NCBI RefSeq assembly: GCF_000711225.1
Contig: NZ_JOMG01000002.1
Coordinates: forward strand, 2,740,501-2,804,500
DNA: 64,000 nucleotides
Direction: 5' to 3'
From: Pelobacter seleniigenes DSM 18267
Lineage (GTDB): Bacteria; Desulfobacterota; Desulfuromonadia; Desulfuromonadales; Geopsychrobacteraceae
Part shown: one piece after another, positions 8,860-17,010 of the stretch
How positions within the stretch are numbered: position 1 is the stretch's first letter
Layout of the letters: each line of letters begins with the position of its first letter
Made by a program: the position numbers and the translations under genes
The notes under the pieces: model-generated
Seen by the model: the letters and a program-made list of their open reading frames with translations, nothing else
What the model was told of the DNA's origin: nothing
Database searches by the model: none

Positions 8860-9597
8860 ATGTTACCGCAATCGAAAAACAAATCGATTGAAGCTGTTCT
8901 GTTTGATCTTGACGGGACTCTGTTGCGTTCCCGCATGACAGAACTCATTCCCCGTTATGTCGAAGGACTGGCTGCGGATTGTGCCGATTTTGTGAAGCCA
9001 AAGCGTTTCATCAAAGCCAAGATCAGTGCAATTCGGGAACTGATTCAGACCGCGGGTGACGGCAGTTTGACCGTTGAAGAGCGTCTTTATGCGATCATGC
9101 AGCGTGAACTGGGCCTGCCGCCAGCTCGGCTGCAGCAGAGCCTGGCTCATTTTCAAAGCCATGAGCTGGTCAGTTTGCAGGACTTGGTGCGGCCTATTCC
9201 GCTGGCCAAGCAGATTCTGCTTGAATGCCGGGAGCGCGGAGTGCCGTTGGTTCTGGCCACCAACCCGGTTTTCCCGCGCTTCATGGTGCAGGCGCGGATG
9301 GACTGGGGAGAGATCGACGGCGGTTTTTTTCGCTCTATTACAACCTATGAAAACAGCCGGTTCTGTAAACCGCAAGCCGGATATTTTCTGGAGATCGCAG
9401 CATTCCTCGGAGTTCCTCCGGAGCATTGCCTGATGGTCGGCAATGACCTGAACCATGATCTTGCCGCTGTTGCCGTCGGAATGGAGACTTTCCTGGTTGA
9501 TACCTGGCTGGTGGAACGGGGAGAGCCCGCATGGCCCTGCGCCCAGCGGGGTGATCATCAGCAGCTGCAGGAATTTTTGCGGGAAAATTTGCGGTGA
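8860..9597 (+). CDS. HAD-superfamily hydrolase (phosphatase-like)
   Basis: The 245-residue protein has all four HAD motifs: I, DLDGT with nucleophile D16 and D18; II, LATNP; III, the lysine in FCKPQAG; IV, VGNDLNHD. It has a helical cap after motif I, as in phosphoglycolate-phosphatase-type enzymes. The start at 8860 has GGAG nine bases upstream. The substrate is unknown; its position before two NUDIX genes suggests nucleotide or phosphometabolite housekeeping, but a 102-bp gap leaves co-transcription open. Confidence 0.87.
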   Translation: MLPQSKNKSIEAVLFDLDGTLLRSRMTELIPRYVEGLAADCADFVKPKRFIKAKISAIRELIQTAGDGSLTVEERLYAIMQRELGLPPARLQQSLAHFQSHELVSLQDLVRPIPLAKQILLECRERGVPLVLATNPVFPRFMVQARMDWGEIDGGFFRSITTYENSRFCKPQAGYFLEIAAFLGVPPEHCLMVGNDLNHDLAAVAVGMETFLVDTWLVERGEPAWPCAQRGDHQQLQEFLRENLR

Positions 9598-9699
9598 GCT
9601 TTTTTTCACTGCCAGGCGGTTTGAAAACAGTCTGGCAGCGAGGCTGGGTGGGTATTTTTGGGCAACAAACTTAAAAAAAATATGGGAAGGGGACCATTT

Positions 9700-10233
9700 G
9701 TGAGCAAAGTGAGTGAAGAGATCATTTACCGTGGGCGGATTCTGGACTTGGCTCTGGAGAAACATCTGCTGCCGGATCGCAAAGAAAGGGCTTTTGAAGT
9801 TGTTCAGCATCCTGGCGGTGCCGCCGCCCTGCCGATTCTGGATGACGGCCGGGTCCTGCTGATTCGCCAGTTTCGTCCTGCGGCCGGAGACTATATTTAT
9901 GAAGTTCCTGCCGGACGGCTGGAAATTGGTGAAGATCCCGCTGGCTGTATCGAACGGGAACTGATCGAAGAGGTCGGTTATCGGCCGCACCAGCTGGAAC
10001 CCCTCGGCTATGTTTTCAGCTCGGTTGGCTTCTGCAACGAACGGATTCACCTGTTTATCGCCCGGGACCTGGAACTGGCCGAGCTGGCTCTGGAACCGGA
10101 TGAATTTATTGAACCCTTAAGTATTTCCCTGGATGAGGCTCTTGATATGGTTGCAACCGGCACCATTTGTGATGCCAAGACCCAGATTATCCTGATGCGT
10201 TACGCCTTGTGGCAAGAGAATGAAACAGCATGA
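9700..10233 (+). CDS. NUDIX hydrolase, ADP-ribose pyrophosphatase-like
   Basis: Predicted to cleave ADP-ribose or a related nucleoside diphosphate sugar. The perfect Nudix box G-x5-E-x7-RELIEEVG begins at GRLEIGE, in the context typical of ADPRase (EVPAGRLE upstream, VFSSVGFCNERI downstream). The likely start is the GTG at 9700 (VSKVSEEII, 177 aa), because GGAAGGGGA sits at ribosome-site distance; ATG codons at 9682 and 9658 are in frame but lack that spacing. Its stop overlaps the next gene's ATG by four bases, so the two NUDIX enzymes are translationally coupled. Confidence 0.9.
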   Translation: MSKVSEEIIYRGRILDLALEKHLLPDRKERAFEVVQHPGGAAALPILDDGRVLLIRQFRPAAGDYIYEVPAGRLEIGEDPAGCIERELIEEVGYRPHQLEPLGYVFSSVGFCNERIHLFIARDLELAELALEPDEFIEPLSISLDEALDMVATGTICDAKTQIILMRYALWQENETA

Positions 10234-11117
10234 AAATGAATATCCAAGACCAGGTTTTTTTGACCGCGACCGATCTCCCCTTTAACCGTAACCATCTGGA
10301 CGATGAATTCCAATTGCTGCGGCCCGACCGGGACCCGGGCGGAGAGGGCTACTGGTTGCTGCTGCAGGGCATGAATGTGCTGGTGATAGAGCAGGGCAGC
10401 GAGCTGATGATGCCATACGGGGATAACCCCATGGCTGCTGTTGCCGGTAGCCCGGGGCTGTATGTCGGGCAGTGGCGGGGCAAGCCTTGCCGGGTTGTCA
10501 GTGTGGCGCAGGCGGTTCCCCTTGCCACCGAACTGCGCGCTGCTCATCTGCGCGCTCCGGATCAGCCTTTGTCGTTGGCGTTGCTGTCCCTGGCCGGGAT
10601 GGGGCAGATGATTCTGCATTGGGATGCCGAAAGCCGTCATTGCGGGAATTGTGGCGGCGAGATGGTTTACCTGCCGGGAGAATGGGGTAAGGAATGTCGC
10701 AACTGCGCGGCCCGGCATTTTCCACGGATTCATCCCTGTGTGATCGGCCTGGTGGTCAAGGGGGATGAAATCCTTCTGGCCCGCAAAGGCGAATGGACCG
10801 ACGGCCGCTACGGACTGGTGGCCGGGTTTGTCGACTTCAGCGAATGTCTGGAAGAAGCCATGGCCCGTGAAGTCATGGAAGAGACCAACATCAAGATTAC
10901 CAACATCCGTTACATCGGCAGCCAGTCCTGGCCTTTTCCCAGCCAACTGATGTGTGGGTTTGTCGCCGATTATGCGGGCGGGGACATTCAGCTCAACGAC
11001 CATGAACTGGCCGCAGCCGGCTGGTTCAAACTCGACGATTTACCAACCATTCCGCCCAAGCGCAGCATTGCCCGCTATCTCATCGATTGCGCCGGCGATT
11101 ATATCGTTCGCGACTGA
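10230..11117 (+). CDS. nudC: NAD(+)/NADH pyrophosphatase NudC
   Basis: Hydrolyses NAD(H) to NMN(H) and AMP; E. coli NudC also removes NAD caps from RNA. The 295 residues include a zinc ribbon (CGNCGG and CRNCAA pairs), a Nudix box (GFVDFSECLEEAMAREVMEE) and the NudC signature SQSWPFPSQLM just after it. The start ATG overlaps the upstream NUDIX stop codon (ATGA). The two enzymes would together recycle NAD and ADP-ribose. Confidence 0.93.
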   Translation: MKMNIQDQVFLTATDLPFNRNHLDDEFQLLRPDRDPGGEGYWLLLQGMNVLVIEQGSELMMPYGDNPMAAVAGSPGLYVGQWRGKPCRVVSVAQAVPLATELRAAHLRAPDQPLSLALLSLAGMGQMILHWDAESRHCGNCGGEMVYLPGEWGKECRNCAARHFPRIHPCVIGLVVKGDEILLARKGEWTDGRYGLVAGFVDFSECLEEAMAREVMEETNIKITNIRYIGSQSWPFPSQLMCGFVADYAGGDIQLNDHELAAAGWFKLDDLPTIPPKRSIARYLIDCAGDYIVRD

Positions 11118-11138
11118 CCGGGTGGCCGGCGACCTGGG

Positions 11139-11480
11139 TCAGCTCAGGTCGCTGCCGGTGGTCGTGGTCACCAGCTTACCGTGAATCACCCTTTTGCTGC
11201 TGATTAATTCGGCTGCCAGTCGCCTGACCCGGGTGGTTGTCCCCTTGCTGACGATGTGACTTCCAGGCAATGCTCTCCGTCCAGATGGACATGGAGGGCG
11301 GGGCTCATTTCTTCGTGGTGGGAATGCTGGCGTGCGATCAACTGGTCCGGTGTGATGGTTGTCGACCAGGGTCATGGTGCCGAGGACAGGACGGTTTCCC
11401 GGACCAGGTGCCACACCTTGCCGATCCACAGCAAAGAGATTGCCGCGGCGAATCGATCGCTTAGGGAATCACCCTCTTGT
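11139..11480 (-). pseudogene. nikR: Decayed nickel-responsive regulator nikR
   Basis: Read on the minus strand, two frames together rebuild the NikR nickel-binding domain. One frame gives VLGTMTLVDNH. The next gives QHSHHEEMSPALHVHLDGEH then CLEV, with the His, His-x-His and Cys nickel ligands kept. The first frame then resumes with IVSKG and ends KRVIHGKLVTTTTG, as in intact NikR. Two compensating frameshifts therefore lie within about 100 bp. The N-terminal ribbon-helix-helix DNA-binding part is barely recognisable, so this is unlikely to be a working repressor. It is convergent with nudC. Confidence 0.75.
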
Positions 11481-11588
11481 GTTTTTCCTGGGAAGAGTAT
11501 AAATAGAACCTTTCCTTTTGGTAGAGCTCTCAACCGTGTCAGCCTCACCTGCAGTCTTTTGTTAATTTCTTCAATCTGGATTCAAATA

Positions 11589-12488
11589 ATGAAGCGTTGC
11601 TTTTCCCACTGGGCATTTTTTGCCCTGGCGTCGGCGTTCTGTTTTGCCGTTATGGCCGGCTGTGTCCGCCTCGCCTCGACCCTGTTGCCTCAGGCCGAGG
11701 TGGTGTTTTTTCGTAACTTTATCAGCCTGCTGCTGTTGTTGCCGCTGGCGTTTCAGCAAAAAGTGTCATTTAAAACCGCCCATGTCCGTCTGCACCTGCT
11801 ACGGACCGCAGCCGGACTGACGGCTATGTTCCTCTATTTCTATGCCATCTCCCATCTTCCATTGGCCGATGCCGTGCTACTCAATTATACATCACCGATC
11901 TTTGTCGCCCTGTTTGCCGGGTTATGGCTTAAAGAGACCCTGTCCTGGAGCCGGAAACTGGCGGTGATCATCGGTGTGGTCGGGGTGCTTTGCCTGTTTC
12001 ATCCTTCGGCCGCGATTGCGTCCCTGGCCGGGTTGTGCGGGTTGATCTCCGGGGTGCTGGGCGGGCTGGCCCTGACCACTGTTAAGCGTCTCTCCGATAC
12101 CGAGCCGGGGATTCGCATCGTGCTGCATTTTTCTTTCTGGAGCAGCTTGTTCTCGGCAGTGCCGCTGCTCTGGGACCATCAGGTCCCAACCCCGGCCGTG
12201 CTGCTGCTGTTGATCGGACTGGCCTCCATCGGGACGGTCGGTCAGCTTCTGCTGGCCCATGCCTACAAGCTGGCGCCGGCGTCCCAGGTTTCCCCCCTGG
12301 GCTTCAGCGGGCTGGTATTTGCCGGGCTGATCGGATTTGCCTTTTGGGGGGAAGTTCCGGACGCTTCGATGTTGATCGGGACCGCCTTTATTGTCTGTTC
12401 CGGAATTCTGGTGGTGCGGGAACGGGCCGAGCCGATGCCGACTCCACCGAGTGCTGCGCCGCATTTTCCAATCGGTAAAAACGACTGA
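11589..12488 (+). CDS. DMT-superfamily (EamA) transporter
   Basis: The 299-residue inner-membrane protein has ten predicted transmembrane segments arranged as two EamA repeats. The first repeat has the typical FFRNFISLLLLLPLA after helix 2 and YTSPIFVALFAGLWLKE near helix 4. Members export amino acids or other metabolites; the substrate here is unknown. The start at 11589 (MKRCFSHWAF) was chosen because it begins just before the first helix; the frame is open 333 bp further upstream through the nikR remnant. No strong ribosome site precedes it. Confidence 0.85.
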   Translation: MKRCFSHWAFFALASAFCFAVMAGCVRLASTLLPQAEVVFFRNFISLLLLLPLAFQQKVSFKTAHVRLHLLRTAAGLTAMFLYFYAISHLPLADAVLLNYTSPIFVALFAGLWLKETLSWSRKLAVIIGVVGVLCLFHPSAAIASLAGLCGLISGVLGGLALTTVKRLSDTEPGIRIVLHFSFWSSLFSAVPLLWDHQVPTPAVLLLLIGLASIGTVGQLLLAHAYKLAPASQVSPLGFSGLVFAGLIGFAFWGEVPDASMLIGTAFIVCSGILVVRERAEPMPTPPSAAPHFPIGKND

Positions 12489-12497
12489 ACTGAGAAC

Positions 12498-13982
12498 TCA
12501 GAAGGTGCCAAGCCCCAGACTTTCCTGCAAGCGGTACTGCAGGTACCTGAGTCGGGAGTCGTCGGCAAAGATTTCATAGGGCCCGGTATAGGGGTGCCCC
12601 TGATTATGCCAGATCCGCTGAAAATAGTCCGCGCCGGCAGCCAGTGGCGGGCTGGAGGATGGGCCGCTAACCACCAGGTCGGTCTCCAGGTTGTAATTGC
12701 CGATATTGCGGCGGGTCAGGTTGGCTGAGCCGAGAATCATGGTGCTCTGGCCGTTGCTTCGTTCAACCAGCAGCAGCTTGGTATGGAATTGTTCACCGTG
12801 GGTCCGGTACCAGCGAATCCTGAGCCGGCCTTGTGTTTTGCGGGTCAGCTCGGCAGCGACCGGGCGGTTGGGAACCCCGTTCTTTTCATAACCAAAGGCG
12901 TCTCGATTCGGATCAAAGACGATGTCGACCCTGGCTCCGCGCTGACTGGCTGCCAGCAGGGCCGCGACGATCTGCCGATCGGCCAGATAAAACATGGCCA
13001 TGTTGACCTGATCCCCGGCGCCCGCCTGGGCCAGGGCGGAGCGAAACGCTGCTTTGATCGCTGCTTCGGTGACCACCCGGACAGCCACCTCCTGCCCCGT
13101 TGCCAGAGATTGCTCTTGTGATAATGACGGCAACGGCTGAAGTTTTGCCCCGGACAGTTGCGCGACCGCCTGTTCCGAGCGGTACAGATCCTGGGCCAGT
13201 GCGGCGCTCTCCACCAACAGGGCAACATTGGAATGATTGCGGCTGCCGCCATGAGGGTTGGCCGAAGCAACCAGCGAGACCAGTTTGCCCTGGTGGTCAA
13301 GAACTGCAACCTTGCGGTGGTTGGCTTTGAAATTGGCCAATCTCAGCCAGCCGGCAGCACTGATTTTTTCTCCATCGACAGCGAAGGGGTGGGGCAGATA
13401 ATGGCCGGCATCGGGGATCCAGCGCAACAACAATCGCCACCAGACCGAGTAGAGGGGATTGCTGTCCCGTAACGGTTCCAGATTGGTGACGATGACATTG
13501 ATCCCGGCTGCGCGCAGCCGGTCAAGGATCTTGGCCGATGCGCTATGGTAGACACTGTTGATGGGGTCGGTCAGCAGATCTATGACCAGTTCGGGACGTG
13601 CGGCCTTGCGTGCGATCAGGTGTCGGGCAAGTTCTCCGGCCAGCGGTTCGGTGGTACCGGCATATTTCCCCTGCTGGTCGTTTAACAGAAAGTAATCGAG
13701 CAGGATGTAGGTATCAGCGCTGTCGATGAGTTCGAACAGGGTCGGAAAGATCCGTTGCCGTCGTACCGGGTTGCCCGCCTCATCCACGCTGGTCAGGTCA
13801 TAAATATACTGCACCTGTCCCGGGGGCAGCAGATGCTTTGGGCCCTCCAAGGTCAGCCCCTGCGGCAAAGGCTTCAGTGTATGCCAGCAGCCCAATGCCA
13901 ACAAGCAAATCCCGATAATAACCAGCACTAGCCACCCCGTTCTAAATTTTCCGGTAAGAAACCTTTTGTCTGTGTCGCCCAT
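12498..13982 (-). CDS. Phospholipase D-like protein with two HKD motifs, membrane-anchored
   Basis: The 494-residue protein has one N-terminal membrane segment (residues 17-35) and two PLD domains. The HKD-type motifs are NHRKVAVLD in the first half and FHTKLLLVE followed by GSANLTRRN in the second. The family includes cardiolipin synthases, phosphatidyltransferases and nucleases; the anchor points to a phospholipid function at the inner membrane. It ends 9 bp from the convergent DMT gene. A second PLD gene (clsB) lies at 51-52 kb. Confidence 0.85.
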   Translation of the reverse strand: MGDTDKRFLTGKFRTGWLVLVIIGICLLALGCWHTLKPLPQGLTLEGPKHLLPPGQVQYIYDLTSVDEAGNPVRRQRIFPTLFELIDSADTYILLDYFLLNDQQGKYAGTTEPLAGELARHLIARKAARPELVIDLLTDPINSVYHSASAKILDRLRAAGINVIVTNLEPLRDSNPLYSVWWRLLLRWIPDAGHYLPHPFAVDGEKISAAGWLRLANFKANHRKVAVLDHQGKLVSLVASANPHGGSRNHSNVALLVESAALAQDLYRSEQAVAQLSGAKLQPLPSLSQEQSLATGQEVAVRVVTEAAIKAAFRSALAQAGAGDQVNMAMFYLADRQIVAALLAASQRGARVDIVFDPNRDAFGYEKNGVPNRPVAAELTRKTQGRLRIRWYRTHGEQFHTKLLLVERSNGQSTMILGSANLTRRNIGNYNLETDLVVSGPSSSPPLAAGADYFQRIWHNQGHPYTGPYEIFADDSRLRYLQYRLQESLGLGTF

Positions 13983-14102
13983 CAGTCGTCAGGCCTCGTT
14001 GTGTTGCTAAGTGTGCTGATTGCTGAAGGTAGCAGGGGCGTGATTGGCAGCGCTGACTCGCGCATGGTTGGCCCCCTTCCCAGGTCCATCGGTTGAAACA
14101 AT

Positions 14103-14133
14103 AAGAGCGGTGATCATTGTCGATACCGCTCTT
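14103..14133 (-). terminator. Terminator-like hairpin downstream of the BI-1 gene
   Basis: Perfect 9-bp stem AAGAGCGGT/ACCGCTCTT with a 13-nt loop; moderately T-rich sequence follows in both directions, so it could act bidirectionally. It lies about 220 bp beyond the BI-1 stop codon, with repeat family A copy 1 between gene and hairpin, as if the repeat had entered between them. Confidence 0.5.
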
Positions 14134-14177
14134 GTTGTTATTGTTCTGCAGTTGTTGGATCTGACGACCCAGACTAG

Positions 14178-14352
14178 TTTCTGTCCGGAAACCGCTCTTT
14201 TCAGCAATCTCGGCGTCAATCTACGCATTTGATTGTGCGGCGTAAAACACTACGCCTCCGCACAAATGCTTGATTTCCTTGACCTTGCGAAAAATTTCTG
14301 GTTTCCAGATCAGAAACGATACAGTACCCCCCGGAGTTTCCGGATGATAACC
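14178..14352. repeat. MITE-like repeat family A, copy 1
   Basis: About 175 bp bounded by TCCGGAAAC on the left and GTTTCCGGA on the right. The interior shares blocks with the other copies: a TGTGCGGCGTA...TACGCCTCCGCACA hairpin, CTTGATTTCCTT, a variant of ACGAAAAATTGCTCGTTT, and GGAGTTTCCGGATG. No coding capacity is seen. It is inserted within four bases of the stop codon of the BI-1 gene. Confidence 0.7.
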
Positions 14353-14355
14353 GAA

Positions 14356-15057
14356 TTAGCGCCGGTTGCCCATGATGCGCAGCAGCATCAGGAACAGGTT
14401 GATGAAATCGAGGTAAAGTCTGAGCGCCCCCATCAACGCCGCCTTGCGCTGGTCCTGACCGTTGGCAAACCCGGCTCGGCCGATTTCTTTGATTTTCTGG
14501 GTATCGTAGGCGGTCAGACCGACGAAAATAAAGACGCCCAGGTAGCTGGTGATCCAGTAGATCATCGGGCTGTTGAGGAAAATATTGACCACCGACGCGA
14601 TCACCACGCCGATCAGCCCCATGAACAGGAAGCTGCCCATCCCGGTCAGATCGCGTTTGGTCGCATAGCCGTACATGCTCATGGCGGCAAAGGTTCCGGC
14701 CGTGACCAGAAACGCGCTGACGATGGAGCTGCGGGTGTAGATCAGGAAGATGGCCGCAAAGGTGATCCCGTTGAGAGCCGAGTAGCCGAGGAACATCAGG
14801 GTCGCGGTCGCAGCACTGATGCGATTGATGGCGGTCGACATGAACATCACCAGTCCCAGTTCACCGAAGATCAGGCCGTAAAAAACCATCCGGTTGCCGA
14901 AAATCAGCTGCTGGGCCGAAGCGCTGTTGAGCATGAAGAAGGCGGCCAGGGCGGTCACTCCCAATCCGGCGGTCATCCACAGGTAAACCTGCTGGAAGAA
15001 CGTATTTGAGACGCTGATCGGCCGGCTGTCTGTATAAAGTTCATTCGGGTTGTACAT
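14356..15057 (-). CDS. Bax inhibitor-1/YccA family membrane protein
   Basis: The 233-residue protein has seven predicted transmembrane helices. Family features include the loop after the sixth helix, GLTAYDTQKIKE, and the C-terminal DFINLFLMLLRI ending. E. coli relatives (YccA, YbhL) interact with FtsH or act as calcium-leak proteins; the role here is unknown. The start MYNPNELYT at 15057 has AAGGAG 11 bases upstream; the frame extends 13 codons further without a better signal. Confidence 0.9.
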   Translation of the reverse strand: MYNPNELYTDSRPISVSNTFFQQVYLWMTAGLGVTALAAFFMLNSASAQQLIFGNRMVFYGLIFGELGLVMFMSTAINRISAATATLMFLGYSALNGITFAAIFLIYTRSSIVSAFLVTAGTFAAMSMYGYATKRDLTGMGSFLFMGLIGVVIASVVNIFLNSPMIYWITSYLGVFIFVGLTAYDTQKIKEIGRAGFANGQDQRKAALMGALRLYLDFINLFLMLLRIMGNRR

Positions 15058-15183
15058 CGTCGTTTCAACTCCTTCAATCTTGGAATGGATAATCAAAATT
15101 TTAACAACTGCTATAAGTATAGACGATTGGTTTTGCAGCGGAAAGCAAAACCGCCCCGGTCATACGTAAAGTTTTGTAAATTT

Positions 15184-15555
15184 TCAGCCCTTCCAGGCCG
15201 CGATGGCCAGGCACAGCCAGCCGGCCAGAAAGGCCACTCCGCCTAGCGGTGTGATCATGCCCAGGGTGCGGATTCCGCTCAGGCTGAGAGCATACAGACT
15301 GCCGGAAAACAGCACTGTGCCAACGACAAACAGCCAGCCGCCGGCCGTAAGCAGTGCCCCCGGCCAACGGCCCAGCGCCCAGGCCGTGGCCAGCAGGGCC
15401 AGGGCATGATACATCTGGTAACGGGCGCCGACTTCAAAGACTGTCAGCAACTCCGGGGAAATTTTTTCCTTGAGAACGTGTGCGCCGAAGGCTCCGGCCG
15501 CGACCGAGATCCCAGCGGAAAGAGCGCCGATGGCGAAAAATAACCTGTCGATCAT
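15184..15555 (-). CDS. DUF423 family membrane protein (YgdD-like)
   Basis: The 123-residue, four-helix inner-membrane protein has the family motifs AAGAFGAHVLK near the N-terminus, a YQMYHALAL segment, and TPLGGVAFLAGW in the last helix pair. Function is unknown across the family. The start at 15555 is preceded by AAGGAA and begins right before the first helix; the frame runs 36 codons further upstream but that segment is not part of the family. Confidence 0.9.
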   Translation of the reverse strand: MIDRLFFAIGALSAGISVAAGAFGAHVLKEKISPELLTVFEVGARYQMYHALALLATAWALGRWPGALLTAGGWLFVVGTVLFSGSLYALSLSGIRTLGMITPLGGVAFLAGWLCLAIAAWKG

Positions 15556-15765
15556 GGGCTTTTCCTTGCTGAAGGTGATGGTGCCAGGGTTTCCCCGGTT
15601 CGGCACCACTGCGTCGAAAGAATCAATGTTACCACAAAGGTTGGTTTGTGCTTGGTTCTTCAAACTGCTCCCCGATTGGTCATGCTGACTGGTTTAAAAA
15701 AACTTGCGGCGGGGCCTCCTGGCTTTACGGCTTGCACCACTCAGTCCGGGCGATGCTATGCTGGT

Positions 15766-16773
15766 TTAAAAACGATTCAGCAACGGAATCAGCTGTAAAT
15801 AATCGCGGTCGCTGAGGGTGCTGTGCCAATGCCCGCTCAGCATCCCCCAAACGACGCCGCTGGCAAACACCGCCAGAACCAGCAGGGTAAAAGACCAGCC
15901 GGAAAGCTGCTTCCGGCTACCGCTGACGCCCATCCCGAGCACCTTCTCTTCGGGACAGGTATTGATGCAACTCAGGCAGGCGGTGCATTCCGGCGAGGTC
16001 ACCCGCTGGCTGCGTGACACCTGGAGAGAGGCCGGGCAGGCCCGGTCGCAGCGGCCACAGCTCGTGCATCCCGCCGGGTCCCGGGTGATGCGGCAGGGAC
16101 TTGGCCAGCTGAACAGCCCCAGCAACGCCCCATAAGGGCACAGGTAGCGGCACCAGAACTGACGGATAAAGAAGGACAGCACCACCAGCAGCAGAACCAC
16201 GATCAGGCTCAGCAGTGAGGGGGTGGTGAAAAAGTGCAACATCTTGACATCGCTGAGCGCCCAGTAGGGGGATGAAAGAAACCCCTTGAGGGCCGGAGCT
16301 GGCATGTCGAACAGAATCAGTTTGACAAAAAAGAACAACAGCAGATATTTGAGCCCGCGCAGGGCACTATCAACCCGGCGCCACAACCGGAAGCGTTTGC
16401 CGGAGAGCCGTTCCTGGCTGCGCCACAGCCATTCGGACAGGGTTCCGACCGGACAGATCCAGGAGCAGAAGGATTTACGGCTCAGCAGGGCCATGGCGAT
16501 AAAGGTCAGAAACAGGACCAGCGCAGCCGGGTGAACCGGGTCAAAGGTGCCGTTGAGCAACCAGCTCTTCAAGCTGACCAGGGCGCCGATGGGGAGAAAG
16601 GCCTCTACTCCCGGCGGCCGCTCCACCCGCGGCGTCTGGCCGTAGCTCATGTAGTGATTCACAAAACGGGAAAACTCAAAACCAAGATACAGGCACCAGC
16701 AAAGAAAGCCGCCCTGGATAAGATTGCGCCGCAGTACCAGGTTGTGGCGCAGCTGAAATAACAATCGGGTCAT
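15766..16773 (-). CDS. NapH/YccM-like 4Fe-4S membrane protein
   Basis: The 335-residue polytopic membrane protein has at least five membrane segments. Two membrane-proximal CxxxCP motifs (CSWICPVG and CRYLCPYG) and two ferredoxin-type clusters (CTSCGRCDRACP and CTACLSCINTCP) are seen. This is the layout of NapH/NosR/YccM/RdxA-type proteins that pass electrons across or along the membrane. No terminal reductase lies nearby, so its partner is unknown. It appears monocistronic. Confidence 0.88.
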   Translation of the reverse strand: MTRLLFQLRHNLVLRRNLIQGGFLCWCLYLGFEFSRFVNHYMSYGQTPRVERPPGVEAFLPIGALVSLKSWLLNGTFDPVHPAALVLFLTFIAMALLSRKSFCSWICPVGTLSEWLWRSQERLSGKRFRLWRRVDSALRGLKYLLLFFFVKLILFDMPAPALKGFLSSPYWALSDVKMLHFFTTPSLLSLIVVLLLVVLSFFIRQFWCRYLCPYGALLGLFSWPSPCRITRDPAGCTSCGRCDRACPASLQVSRSQRVTSPECTACLSCINTCPEEKVLGMGVSGSRKQLSGWSFTLLVLAVFASGVVWGMLSGHWHSTLSDRDYLQLIPLLNRF

Positions 16774-17010
16774 TGGTCTTCTGCCTCAAAAATGACGGGG
16801 TAAACAATCGCAGCCCCGGTCATACTGCATTTACGATTATTTTGGTAGGGGGATTTGCCCCTTTTTTGTTCTGAAAGGGAAGTTTTTTGCTCGGCATAGC
16901 CGAGAGTGGCTACGGCGGCGCCAACAGCAATGCTGTACTGACGGAAGATACTGAGCGAACCTGTTGGGGACTCTGGTCAGTTTTGCTGCTGGCGTGTTGT
17001 GCCGTTCTGT

